A stretch of 64,000 nt of DNA from Fibrobacter succinogenes (GCA_902779055.1 CACZAD010000004.1:1-64000); one strand, 5' to 3'. Positions 42,174-50,835 are shown, counted from the stretch's first letter. Made by a program: numbers and translations. Notes: generated from the letters alone by a model not told the origin.

Positions 42174-44147
42174 CTAGATTCCGTCCCATTCCATCGGGCT
42201 CTGCCAGAAGTCGCGTGCCGTCATCATATAAATTACGAGACGTTTGCTCTGCATATCCTTCTTCATCTTTTTCAGGCGGGCGCGGACACCGGGGCCACCG
42301 CCCCAGCTAGTAAGCACCTGGACGTCAAGCCCTGTCGCAAAAGCGAGGAGAGAGCCCGGGCCACCGCTCTTCTGGTCCACTGATTCGAACACGCCCGTAA
42401 ACGAGTCGCCCATCAAGAGGATCGGAGCATTTTTGCCACCCTTGTAAGCCTTGTCGCCCTTGTAAATTTTCATACCGGCAAGCGTATCGGCCGGATACTT
42501 GGACTTTTCCTTGTCCGACAAATGAGCCACAAGATCGCCTTCGCGAAGAACAACAGTATCCTTCATCGTAAGGGTTCCCGGCTGCGGCTTGGCATCAGCA
42601 TACCAGCTGTACTGCGTCACACGGGACGCGAGCTGTTCCATAGCGGCAAGCATACCCGGCAAGGCCCAGTGCGTATCGTAGCGCTGGTAGCTGAAATGCG
42701 GAGCTTCGTCACCTGCACGAGCAGCCATCAAGGACGGATAGAGATCCAAAACATCAATCCCTGCCGCAAGCAGTTCACGGATAAATTCACGGCCGTTCAC
42801 ATTCACGCACAAGTCCGCAGGAGTACCCTTCACAAGCTTGTCCGCATAGATTTCTTCTTTTACCGGAACAGGGACCACCAACAGCTGGATGTTCAGAGAA
42901 TCCAGATACTGCTTGAGTTCAACCATTCTCGGAAGCGGGTTGTGCAGGCTATCCTGAGCGCTGATCTTATCGGCAACAAGGTAGTTGGCGTTGCGGCGGA
43001 ACCAGAGCATTCCGTTATCTGACCAGGCGTTCTGTTCCTTCGGGAGTTTTGCCAGCTTTTTCTTCAAGGCTTCGCGGAACTTCTTGGTCGCAGGCGTTGC
43101 AGGGCAGCTGTTCTCGAGCGAAGCAAGCGTTTCGAGACGGGCATACGAACTCGTATCAAGCGTACGGTCGACAGGAACGACTTCGCCAGCGGCCGCAAGG
43201 GAATCCGCTACGGCATTGGCACGCAACTGTTCGTCGGTCAAGCTGAATGCAGGCACTTCAAAGGCCACCCACATCGGGTGCCCCATCGGGTTACCACGCA
43301 TCACGGCAAACGGACGGTTCACACGGGAATTCTCCCAGATGGCACCCGGAGTATGTTGTTCCAAATCGGTATTCAAGGTCGGATACCAGTAAGACGAAAG
43401 CGTGCGGGCCCAGTTCATAGCCTCTTCGCCGTTCATCTCGGCAGTCATGTAGTTGTTCAGGACTTCAGCCGATTCACCGCCGGAGACAACCTTAAGCTTT
43501 CCATAGAACGGAGCGCGTCCCGTCCACATCGCCGGCATGACTTCGACCCACCATTCAACCTTGCCCTTGTTTTCGCCCGTTCCCGGCACACCCCACAAAC
43601 GGGTGACCGTCTGGAACGCACGGAAGACTTCAGGTTCATCCCATTTAACGGCTTCCACTTCATTCAGGGTCTTTGCAAACGTATCGTCCCCCGTCTGCGC
43701 ATAGAGAATCTTGGAGAACGGTTCCCACGCAATCGGAGCGATCCCGGCAACGGCTTCGGGCTCATAATCGACAATGGAATCGAGCATCGGGAACGGATAT
43801 TCTTCAATCTTTGCGTTCACCATCTTGCCCATGTAGTTTTCGGGCTTTTCGTCCATACCCGCCATACGGATGGGGTTAGCAAAGTAGGCCGCAAAGTCAA
43901 GTGCCGCAAAAGTCGGCTTGCTCACGACACGAACCTGCTTGTCGTAATCAAGGATTCGCATTTCAAACACTGCGACAGGAGATGCAGACGGGAACGTCGG
44001 GAGATTCGGACGTCTCGGAGGCATCTTAGAATCCATTTTTTCGACATCGGCTTTGACGTTTGTAGATGGAGCCGCACAGGATGCAGCAAGGAACAGACTT
44101 GCAGAAAGACCTGCAAGGCAAAGAATAGAAGTAGATAATTTTTTCAT
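42174..44147 (-). CDS. AlgX/AlgJ-like SGNH lipoprotein, probable polysaccharide O-acetyltransferase, first gene of the operon
   Basis: 657 residues from ATG 44147. The signal has lipobox FLAASC. The N-terminal half (about 40-330) is a domain I cannot name. The C-terminal half resembles the SGNH-type domain of AlgX/AlgJ: WFRRNANYLVADKI, LNIQLLVVPVPVKEEIY, RYDTHWALPGM (Asp-x-His near 489) and ILLMGDSFTGVFE (Ser near 578), which together give a Ser-His-Asp set. AlgX-type enzymes add acetyl groups to exported polysaccharide. The usual acyl-donor partner AlgI/MBOAT is not in the window. The gene is divergent from the TM2 gene across a 92-base gap that must hold both promoters. Confidence 0.75.
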   Translation of the reverse strand: MKKLSTSILCLAGLSASLFLAASCAAPSTNVKADVEKMDSKMPPRRPNLPTFPSASPVAVFEMRILDYDKQVRVVSKPTFAALDFAAYFANPIRMAGMDEKPENYMGKMVNAKIEEYPFPMLDSIVDYEPEAVAGIAPIAWEPFSKILYAQTGDDTFAKTLNEVEAVKWDEPEVFRAFQTVTRLWGVPGTGENKGKVEWWVEVMPAMWTGRAPFYGKLKVVSGGESAEVLNNYMTAEMNGEEAMNWARTLSSYWYPTLNTDLEQHTPGAIWENSRVNRPFAVMRGNPMGHPMWVAFEVPAFSLTDEQLRANAVADSLAAAGEVVPVDRTLDTSSYARLETLASLENSCPATPATKKFREALKKKLAKLPKEQNAWSDNGMLWFRRNANYLVADKISAQDSLHNPLPRMVELKQYLDSLNIQLLVVPVPVKEEIYADKLVKGTPADLCVNVNGREFIRELLAAGIDVLDLYPSLMAARAGDEAPHFSYQRYDTHWALPGMLAAMEQLASRVTQYSWYADAKPQPGTLTMKDTVVLREGDLVAHLSDKEKSKYPADTLAGMKIYKGDKAYKGGKNAPILLMGDSFTGVFESVDQKSGGPGSLLAFATGLDVQVLTSWGGGPGVRARLKKMKKDMQSKRLVIYMMTARDFWQSPMEWDGI

Positions 44148-44239
44148 TTTCACAAATTGAATAATAATAAAATTAACACAGCGTCTGTACCAGCTCATTT
44201 TTCTAAATTGTATATCGTAACTTAATTTGAGGAGTCTTT

Positions 44240-44431
44240 ATGCCTTCTACTGGTGAACACAATAAATGGATAGCCCTCGCCCTCTGTATTCTTTTGGGAT
44301 ACTTGGGATTGCATCGTTTTTACGAAGGTAAAGTCTGGACCGGGATTTTGTGGCTTTGCACGGGCGGTCTGTGCGGAATCGGCGTTATTGTCGACGCCAT
44401 TTTGATTGTCATGAAGCCGGAACACTATTAA
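44240..44431 (+). CDS. Small TM2-domain membrane protein
   Basis: 63 residues. KWIALALCILLGYLGLHRFY is the first membrane helix with the TM2 hallmark G-x-H-R-F-Y. GKVWTGILWLCTGGLCGIGV starts the second and DAILIVMKPEHY closes the protein. GAGGAG lies seven bases before the start. TM2 proteins are short inner-membrane proteins of unknown function. A heptamer repeat separates it from rdgB. Confidence 0.9.
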   Translation: MPSTGEHNKWIALALCILLGYLGLHRFYEGKVWTGILWLCTGGLCGIGVIVDAILIVMKPEHY

Positions 44432-44432
44432 T

Positions 44433-44463
44433 TAGTAGGCAGTAGGAAGTCGGAAGTAGACAG
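44433..44463 (+). repeat. Heptanucleotide tandem repeat (TAGGAAG family)
   Basis: TAGTAGG, CAGTAGG, AAGTCGG, AAGTAGA, CAG. It starts two bases after the TM2 stop and ends seven bases before the rdgB start, so it occupies the place of a ribosome binding site. Confidence 0.8.
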
Positions 44464-44469
44464 AAAAGT

Positions 44470-45096
44470 ATGAAACGTTTATTTGTAATCGCAACCGGAA
44501 GTGCCGGAAAAATTAGAGACTTCGCCCATATCTTGGGTACAGACCATTACGAATTCAAGACCTTGAAAGACATCGGTTTTGATGAAGACATCATCGAAGA
44601 CGGCAACTCCTTTGCCGAGAACGCCATCATCAAGTCGAATACGACTGCACAGTGGCTCGCCAAGCGAAACATCGAAGCGACCGTCCTCGCCGACGACTCC
44701 GGGCTCGAAGTTTTCGCATTGAACGGCGAACCGGGCATTTATAGCGCCCGCTACTGCGGAAAGCACGGCGACGACGAAGCCAACAACGTCAAACTGATGC
44801 AAAAGCTCGAAGGCATCGAAGACCGCAAGGCACGTTACTTCTGCGCGCTCTCGTACCAGACGGTCACCAAGAACGAACAGGGCGAATTCACCATCAGCAA
44901 GCCCATCATTTTCGAAGGCGAATGCCGTGGCGAAATCAATCACGCTCCTGTCGGCGATATGGGCTTTGGCTACGACCCGCTTTTTGTCCCGGATGGCGAA
45001 ACCAGAACATTCGCGCAAATGGAACTTGAAGAAAAGAAGGTCATCAGCCATCGCGGAAACGCCATCATAGCCTTGAAAAAAGCACTCGGAAAATAA
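44470..45096 (+). CDS. rdgB: Non-canonical purine NTP pyrophosphatase (RdgB/HAM1)
   Basis: 208 residues, standard length. Motifs: ATGSAGKIRDF (variant of the S/T-x-N-x-x-K phosphate loop, with Ala for Asn), EDGNSFAENAIIKS, LADDSGLEVFALNGEPGIYSA, GDMGFGYDPLFVPDG and KKVISHRGNAI. The enzyme hydrolyses ITP, XTP and dITP to the monophosphates to keep them out of nucleic acids. A purine-rich heptamer repeat lies directly upstream instead of a standard Shine-Dalgarno. Confidence 0.95.
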   Translation: MKRLFVIATGSAGKIRDFAHILGTDHYEFKTLKDIGFDEDIIEDGNSFAENAIIKSNTTAQWLAKRNIEATVLADDSGLEVFALNGEPGIYSARYCGKHGDDEANNVKLMQKLEGIEDRKARYFCALSYQTVTKNEQGEFTISKPIIFEGECRGEINHAPVGDMGFGYDPLFVPDGETRTFAQMELEEKKVISHRGNAIIALKKALGK

Positions 45097-45123
45097 AAAA
45101 GCGTAATCCACATTTTTTCAATT

Positions 45124-45215
45124 GTCATGCCGGACTCCGTTCTCTTTGACCACTTAGAACTTTAGTTCTTACGTGGTCATGATCCGCGTATGGGGACGGC
45201 ATCGCCTTTCCTAGT
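45124..45215 (-). repeat. Composite repeat, short-loop copy (opposite strand)
   Basis: The reverse complement reads AAGGCGATGCCGTCCCCAT, CGCGGATCATGACCACG, then a hairpin of GACCAC.TAAGAACT and AGTTCTAAGTGGTC with a two-base centre, then an AACGGAGTCCGGCATGACA palindrome end. It matches 21130-21175 joined to 21330-21370. The 45097-45277 gap holds nothing else. Confidence 0.7.
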
Positions 45216-45277
45216 AGAAAAAGGATTAATACATTTACTATTGCAATTGCAAAAATAAAGTCCGCAAGAATCGCGCC

Positions 45278-46312
45278 ATGCTAAAAGTCTTATTCGCACC
45301 GCTACAAGGTTACACGACGGGCATTTATCGAAAAGCCCACGCTGAAATCTTTAGCGGTGTCGATGCGTATTACGCCCCGTTCTTGCGGATGGAAAACGGA
45401 AAGCCACGCGAAAAGGACCTGCGGGATTTAGAAAGTACAAATGCTAAATGTGCTGGATTTGCAGACGAGAACTGCGCGGGCTACAAGGTCGTTCCACAGA
45501 TTATCGCAAACAGCGTCGATGAATTCAAAATCCTCGCAGACGCGCTAATCGCCAAAGGCTACAAGGAAATCGACTTCAACATGGGTTGCCCCTTTCCGAT
45601 GCAAGTCAACCGCCATCGTGGAGCAGGAATCTTAAGCGACAAGCAAGCCGTCCAACAAATTATGGACGAAATCGAAAAGCAGTCCAGCACAGAAAACGGA
45701 AATGCGTCGGCAAATGTAAAAGGGACAGCGCCGGTAAAATTTTCCGTCAAGATGCGCCTTGGGCAGGACTCCCCCGACGAAGCGTTCGCCCTCCTCCCTA
45801 TTTTAAACGAAGCTCCGCTCTCTCAAATCACGCTCCACCCAAGACTCGGCAAGCAGCAATACAAAGGTGCAATCGACTTCAATTCATTCGAACAATTCTA
45901 CAACGAATGCAAGCACCCGCTCGTTTACAACGGCGACATCACAAGCATTACGCAAATCTGTGAAATGGAGCGCAAGTATCCGAAACTCGCTGGAGTGATG
46001 ATTGGCCGCGGACTTCTCGCCCGCCCAAGTCTAGCCGCAGAATACAAGGGGTTGAGCGACACAAACCGCGCCGTCACCCTAAACAGCGCCGTTCCGCAGG
46101 ATTTTTTCGGCAAACTGTTCCAGATGCACCAAGTCATTTTCGACTACGCGTGTAAAACATACCAAGGCGACAGCCAAATTCTCTCGCACGTACAAAGTTT
46201 CTGGGAATATCTCGAACCGAGCATCCCCAAAAAGATTTTCAAGAAAATCAAGAAGGCCGGCAAGCTCAGCGAATACCAAGAAGCAATTATGGAGATGAGG
46301 GGACTCTCGTGA
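45278..46312 (+). CDS. dus: tRNA-dihydrouridine synthase
   Basis: 344 residues. TIM-barrel Dus family: FAPLQGYTTGIYRKAHAEIF at the N terminus, VVPQIIANS, IDFNMGCPFPMQVNRHRGAGIL with the catalytic Cys, FSVKMRLGQDSP, ITLHPRLGKQQYKG, VYNGDIT and MIGRGLLARPSL for FMN-phosphate binding. It reduces uridine in the tRNA D loop using FMN and NADPH. An insertion of about 15 polar residues (SSTENGNASANV) lies before the FSVKMR strand. Which D position it modifies is not decided. Its TGA overlaps the GTG start of the radical SAM gene. Confidence 0.92.
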   Translation: MLKVLFAPLQGYTTGIYRKAHAEIFSGVDAYYAPFLRMENGKPREKDLRDLESTNAKCAGFADENCAGYKVVPQIIANSVDEFKILADALIAKGYKEIDFNMGCPFPMQVNRHRGAGILSDKQAVQQIMDEIEKQSSTENGNASANVKGTAPVKFSVKMRLGQDSPDEAFALLPILNEAPLSQITLHPRLGKQQYKGAIDFNSFEQFYNECKHPLVYNGDITSITQICEMERKYPKLAGVMIGRGLLARPSLAAEYKGLSDTNRAVTLNSAVPQDFFGKLFQMHQVIFDYACKTYQGDSQILSHVQSFWEYLEPSIPKKIFKKIKKAGKLSEYQEAIMEMRGLS

Positions 46313-47178
46313 ACAGCGTCTACATCGAAATCACGAACGTTTGCAACTTGCATTGCAGCTTTTGCCCCTGCGGCAAGACGCCCGAGAATCGCACGTTCAT
46401 GGATTCCAAGCTGTTCGAGCAAAGCCTCGCAGGCGCACAAGAAATCGGAGCCTCAAACGTCTACTTTCACGTCCTTGGGGAACCCACGCTTCATCCCGGC
46501 TTCGCGCATTATCTCAAAAAGCTTGAACTGACATCATTAAAGCTCACGCTCACGACTAACGGCACAACGATTGAACGTACTGGCCGCCAAATCCTTGCCT
46601 CGCCCGCCGTCCGCCAAGTCAACTTTTCGACGCACGCCTACGCCGAACTCTCCTGCGAAAACGCCGAACGCCATCTGCAAAACGTCCTGGATTTTTGCAG
46701 TCTCGCGATTGTCGAGCGCCCCGACCTCTACATCAATTTGCGCTTATGGAACGTCGGTGCCGAAGAAGCTTCCCCGTGGAACAGCTATATGCTCAAGCGC
46801 ATCCACGAAACTTTTGGCGTTGATGTCACACCTGGGCATTTTTGCAGCCGCCACAAAAGTTTTAACATCACAGGGCGACTTTATTTGCACGAGGACACAC
46901 GTTTCGAATGGCCAAAGTCAGACGAGAGGACGGGCAAGGAAATCATCGCAGGCACTTGCCGTGCGCTTGACACCCACGTAGCGATCCTACACGACGGTCG
47001 CGTTGTCGCCTGTTGCCTTGACCACAGCGGACAAATAACGCTCGGTCAAATCGGCGAACAAAGTCTTGCTGAAATTTTAGAAAGCCCGCTCGCCCGCAAC
47101 ATCCGCGAAGGGTTCGCAAAGCACGAACTGCGCCACCCGTTCTGCCAAACTTGCAGTTTTTGCAAACGATTTAAATAA
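46309..47178 (+). CDS. Radical SAM protein with SPASM-like C-terminal cysteine cluster
   Basis: 289 residues starting at GTG 46309, in a four-base GTGA overlap with the dus stop. EITNVCNLHCSFCPCGKTP carries the CX3CX2C cluster ligands. FHVLGEPTLHPGF and LTLTTNGTTI are the next barrel strands. The C-terminal part has GTCRALDTHVAILHDGRVVA then CCLDH and a final FCQTCSFCKRF, a SPASM-type set of auxiliary-cluster cysteines. Such proteins often modify peptides or tRNA. No precursor peptide is seen nearby, and coupling with dus makes a role in RNA modification or an unrelated maturase equally open. Confidence 0.82.
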   Translation: MNSVYIEITNVCNLHCSFCPCGKTPENRTFMDSKLFEQSLAGAQEIGASNVYFHVLGEPTLHPGFAHYLKKLELTSLKLTLTTNGTTIERTGRQILASPAVRQVNFSTHAYAELSCENAERHLQNVLDFCSLAIVERPDLYINLRLWNVGAEEASPWNSYMLKRIHETFGVDVTPGHFCSRHKSFNITGRLYLHEDTRFEWPKSDERTGKEIIAGTCRALDTHVAILHDGRVVACCLDHSGQITLGQIGEQSLAEILESPLARNIREGFAKHELRHPFCQTCSFCKRFK

Positions 47179-47190
47179 GCGGCATCAAAA

Positions 47191-47685
47191 TCAATAGCGG
47201 GTTTTGTCCGTCTTTGTCGCCCACTTTTTGAATGCGACGAGCGCATCGTTCCGCATAAAATGATCGCACTTGATGGCACGTTTTTCGTACGGCAAGTCAA
47301 GCTGGTCATAAATAAAGGAATCATCGAATTCAATTGCGGCGGCATCGGCTTTTGTATTAGCGTAGCAAATGCGCTTGACACGAGCCCAGTACAGAGCGCT
47401 CAGGCACATCGGGCAAGGTTCGCAGCTCGTGTAAACGGTACAGCCGTCCAGCATGAACGTCCCGAGTTTTGCGCAAGCATTGCGAATTGCAGTCACCTCG
47501 GCATGAGCCGTCGGATCGTTATTCGGCACAACGCGATTTGCGCCCGTCGCCACGACCTCGCCATCCTTGACAATCACAGCGCCAAAAGGACCACCGCCAT
47601 TATCGACATTGTCGACGGACAACTGAATCGCCATCTGCATAAAACGCTTGTCTTCGTCCGTAATGTTCTTCAATTCTTCTTGCAT
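47191..47685 (-). CDS. Guanine deaminase-like nucleoside/base deaminase
   Basis: 164 residues of the cytidine/deoxycytidylate deaminase fold. Zinc ligands: His-Ala-Glu in TAHAEVTAIRNAC and the two Cys in TSCEPCPMCLSALYWARV. GGGPFGAVIVKDGEVVATG precedes them. FDDSFIYDQLDLPYEKRAI near the C terminus matches guanine deaminases of the small zinc type (GuaD) better than tRNA adenosine deaminase TadA. It would turn guanine to xanthine and ammonia for purine salvage. The gene is single, convergent with the radical SAM gene and divergent from the ureohydrolase-like gene. Confidence 0.8.
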   Translation of the reverse strand: MQEELKNITDEDKRFMQMAIQLSVDNVDNGGGPFGAVIVKDGEVVATGANRVVPNNDPTAHAEVTAIRNACAKLGTFMLDGCTVYTSCEPCPMCLSALYWARVKRICYANTKADAAAIEFDDSFIYDQLDLPYEKRAIKCDHFMRNDALVAFKKWATKTDKTRY

Positions 47686-47805
47686 AAAAACTCCTTGACC
47701 TCACTAAGATAATCAAAAACTCCGAGAAAATCAACAACACGAAAACTTCAAAACACGCAATTTTCCCCACCACCAAGGCAGCGGATTTTTAACTATTATT
47801 AGACT

Positions 47806-48672
47806 ATGATGATCACGGTTCAAGATTTCACGGGCGTTTATGCCGAGCAGCCATTTATGCAAGAACTGCGCGCCGCCGCAGAAACAAGCAAGGACGTCCG
47901 CTGGCTAGACTGCACCAAAATCGTAGGAACCGACTGCTACTGTGACGATGACGCCATCAAGGAAATCAACGATTTAATAGATAGCGCCGAAAGCAACAGC
48001 AAGAGTAAATGCGACAGCAATATCGAAAATTGCGGTTGCACCACAAACGTGCCGGCAATGCACTTCTTTGACAACGGCAATTACCATTATATGAGCAAGC
48101 TTTGGACCGACAGAGTTCAGAAACCATTCACGCTCATCGTCTTTGACCACCATCCCGATATGCAACCACCCCGTTTCGGCGGAATTTTAAGCTGTGGTGG
48201 CTGGGTCAAAGAAGTCCTCGACAATAACAAGTTTATTCAAAACGCAATTATCATCGGAGTCAAAGACGAACTCGTCGAAACCGTTCGTGAAGAACTTTCG
48301 CAATCCGTTGAAGCGGACATTTTAGAGAAAGTTACGTTCATCAAAGAAAGTGAACTAAGCACCCTCTCGTCTTTAATCTGTAGCGAGTTTTCGAGCATCC
48401 TCTCGTCTAATCTTTACATTTCCATCGACAAGGATGCACTCTCGCCCTCCTACGCCGCAACCAACTGGGACCAAGGTTCACTAACGCTCGACGCACTCAA
48501 AGAAAGCATCACTTTCCTTGCCGCAGACCCAGACCGCAAAATTCTCGGCATCGACATCTGTGGCGAACGAGCCCACGACTTCGAAGGCAACGAACACCAC
48601 ACCGTCCAAGAAGCCGATACGCTTAACAACTCGCTCAACCGCGAACTTGTCGAGTTCTTGCAGAAAATTTAA
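47806..48672 (+). CDS. Ureohydrolase (arginase/agmatinase) fold protein
   Basis: 288 residues. Manganese-ligand motifs of the arginase family are present in variant form: GNYHYMS (His), LIVFDHHPDMQPP (for D-A-H-x-D) and LYISIDKDALSPSYA (D-x-D). Between the N-terminal strands there is a Cys-rich stretch (GTDCYCDDD, SNIENCGCTTN) not usual in arginases. It belongs to the broad arginase, agmatinase, formimidoylglutamase and histone-deacetylase-like superfamily; the substrate is unclear. No polyamine or arginine genes adjoin it. Confidence 0.75.
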   Translation: MMITVQDFTGVYAEQPFMQELRAAAETSKDVRWLDCTKIVGTDCYCDDDAIKEINDLIDSAESNSKSKCDSNIENCGCTTNVPAMHFFDNGNYHYMSKLWTDRVQKPFTLIVFDHHPDMQPPRFGGILSCGGWVKEVLDNNKFIQNAIIIGVKDELVETVREELSQSVEADILEKVTFIKESELSTLSSLICSEFSSILSSNLYISIDKDALSPSYAATNWDQGSLTLDALKESITFLAADPDRKILGIDICGERAHDFEGNEHHTVQEADTLNNSLNRELVEFLQKI

Positions 48673-48698
48673 CTGTTGAAAATCCGCCTTTTAGGCAT

Positions 48699-49433
48699 TC
48701 ATCTTTTCTTGGCAGAAAGTCTCTTGAACTCGGCACGAGCCTTGCGCATATCGGCATTGAAAGATTCATCGGCATGCATACGAGCATAGCATCCTGAAAT
48801 AATCAGTTTCGATGCATCCACATCGCTTTGCCAATGGAAGCCAGCAATCACACGGCTTTGCCCCCACTCGTATCCGTATTTCAGCAACGCATCTTGAGCA
48901 GCGGGGTTGATTTCGGCAAGCAATAGCGCCATCGCCCACCCGCGAACTGTATGGCTCGACGGAAACGATCCCGTATGGCGATGTTCTTCGTCCGCGCTCG
49001 GAATAAGCGTAGATTCGTTAAAGTATTCGTAAGGGCGCGGCCTCTTGTAAAATTTCTTGGGTCCGCGAGCCGCAAGACGCATCGTCAGCACACCGCGCTT
49101 GAGAACATTCAAAATTGCAGGAGTTTTCTTTGCCGAAATCTCCATGCCGAAAGCTTCGCTAAAAAGCACCGCCATTTCAGAAACATCAACCGTAGCCTGA
49201 GCAAGCGCAAGTGCAACACGCGCAGAATCTGCACGCATGGATTTTCCCCACACATATTGCGAAGAATCATACGCAAACGCGGCCGACCCAACCTTTGGCG
49301 GAGGCGGCAAAAAGTTGAGCGCATTCGGGAGCGCCTCCGCATCCATATACAACTTGACATCGTCTGCGGCACCGCAAAGAGCGGTCCCACAAACAGCTAC
49401 TGTAAAAAGAAATCTTGAAAAAATTTTCTGCAT
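48699..49433 (-). CDS. Exported PAP2-type acid phosphatase
   Basis: 244 residues from ATG 49433, supported by AGGGGAG upstream and the signal MQKIFSRFLFTVAVCGTALCG. The three class A acid phosphatase signatures are complete: KKFYKRPRPYEYF (K-x6-RP), FPSSHTVRGWAMALLLAE (PSxH) and SRVIAGFHWQSDVDASKLI (SR-x5-H-x3-D). It is similar in layout to PhoN/PhoC non-specific periplasmic phosphatases, with no membrane helices after the signal. It should hydrolyse phosphomonoesters in the periplasm. Confidence 0.92.
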   Translation of the reverse strand: MQKIFSRFLFTVAVCGTALCGAADDVKLYMDAEALPNALNFLPPPPKVGSAAFAYDSSQYVWGKSMRADSARVALALAQATVDVSEMAVLFSEAFGMEISAKKTPAILNVLKRGVLTMRLAARGPKKFYKRPRPYEYFNESTLIPSADEEHRHTGSFPSSHTVRGWAMALLLAEINPAAQDALLKYGYEWGQSRVIAGFHWQSDVDASKLIISGCYARMHADESFNADMRKARAEFKRLSAKKR

Positions 49434-49480
49434 CGAGCTCCCCTGTATTTTTTCATTTTCGTTGGCAAACAACGCAAAAT

Positions 49481-50725
49481 CTATTCTTTAACACACCGGA
49501 TACTGATATAACTTTTAGAATCACAACCATATCCGATCCAATCCGTTGCAGCACATTCATATTCTTCCTTTACTGGATCTACAGTACCCGTCCAGAATGC
49601 AGTATGAGATCCAGCATCGGAGCATAAAATACCTTCATCTATCAAGCTATAATCACGGCATGTACCTGCAGGAATTGCAGTAAAATCAAAGTCATCGTCA
49701 CTATAAGTCGACATTACTCCAAACCAGCCATCGGAGGACTTCAAAGAAAGTCTATCTGTAGAAGCCTTTGACGAATCCCTATAGCTAAGAAGTGTTTTCC
49801 ACTCATCAGAAGATGGCAAACGCCAACCCGGCGGGCAAGCATTCATTGCAGCCGAATGATTGTAAAGTCGTCCAGAATTTTCTATTGCATTTCTACCCGT
49901 GTATTCGATACTGGAATCTGCTACATAATTTAGGTTTTCCTGCATCCAAATCTGATTGGCCAATCGAATCGTCTTGTACGTTTGACCATCACGAGAATCT
50001 TTCATCGTTCCCTTGTTTTCATGAATGCAACGAACAGAGAGTCGATCACTTTTTTTCGAGAGTACGTATCCATTATCTGCTGAATCCAAGAACAAATAAT
50101 TGCGCTCCGAAAAGAACGTAATCGAAGCCCCATATTCATCATTAATTTCTTCGGCATCCCAAAAATAAGCACTTTCATTTGCACTATTCCACTTGAGCTT
50201 ATCATTCCTTTCCGAATAGAGTCCTGCTCTCATAAGGTTGAAACCTTTGGAATCGTACAAATCTCCATAATAGATATTGCCTTCCGTCGAACTAAATTTT
50301 ATCAACGATAGCCAATCCTTGGAAGTCGGCAGCCGCCATCCTTCAGGACAAGCCTGTTGTGCGGATTCCCAGGTATAAGCGCGGCCCACCTGTTCACAGT
50401 TTTTTTCATTATCGTTATAGCACCAGCTCGAATCCATAGCATAATTCATATTACGGCCAAGCCAGCGCTGCGTCTTGATTGCGAAGATCGGATAAACTTG
50501 TCCATCACGCGGATCCGTAAATTCGGTATCCGATTCGATTTTTGCAGAAGAAGAACTCTTATTTTCAGCAACAGAACTTGATGATTGCTCCTGATCATTA
50601 CCATTCTGCTGACTGCTAGAAGATATTGTCTCGGGGAGGTCGCTAACACTTGCCGATGTACTAGAAGAATCATCACCACAACCTATAAAAATCGCTGCAG
50701 CCAAAAGAATCTTTTTAAAACTCAT
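49481..50725 (-). CDS. Lipoprotein with two FISUMP domains
   Basis: 414 residues with lipobox AIFIGC and a Ser-rich spacer (QEQSSSSVAENKSSSSAK). Two tandem FISUMP (TIGR02145) domains follow. Domain 1 has DPRDGQVYPIFAIKTQRWLG, CPEGWRLPTSKDWLSLI and LSVRCIHE. Domain 2 has DSRDGQTYKTIRLANQIWMQ, CPPGWRLPSSDEWKTLL and ISIRCVKE. Many FISUMP paralogues are found in Fibrobacter; they are surface proteins of unknown ligand. AAGGA precedes the start at 50725. It shares the module with the collagen-like protein at 19-21 kb but not its stalk. Confidence 0.88.
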   Translation of the reverse strand: MSFKKILLAAAIFIGCGDDSSSTSASVSDLPETISSSSQQNGNDQEQSSSSVAENKSSSSAKIESDTEFTDPRDGQVYPIFAIKTQRWLGRNMNYAMDSSWCYNDNEKNCEQVGRAYTWESAQQACPEGWRLPTSKDWLSLIKFSSTEGNIYYGDLYDSKGFNLMRAGLYSERNDKLKWNSANESAYFWDAEEINDEYGASITFFSERNYLFLDSADNGYVLSKKSDRLSVRCIHENKGTMKDSRDGQTYKTIRLANQIWMQENLNYVADSSIEYTGRNAIENSGRLYNHSAAMNACPPGWRLPSSDEWKTLLSYRDSSKASTDRLSLKSSDGWFGVMSTYSDDDFDFTAIPAGTCRDYSLIDEGILCSDAGSHTAFWTGTVDPVKEEYECAATDWIGYGCDSKSYISIRCVKE

Positions 50726-50786
50726 ATAAACGTTTTCCTTAAAAATTTATTCTTAATATAATATAAAAAAAACATATAGAAAAGGA

Positions 50787-50812
50787 GATGCCGCAACAAG
50801 TGCGGCATGACA
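50787..50812. repeat. GAT...ATGACA palindromic repeat
   Basis: GATGCCGCA, an ACAAG centre, then TGCGGCATGACA, upstream of the FISUMP lipoprotein. Confidence 0.85.
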
Positions 50813-50835
50813 ATTATACGGGATTATCTAAAAAA

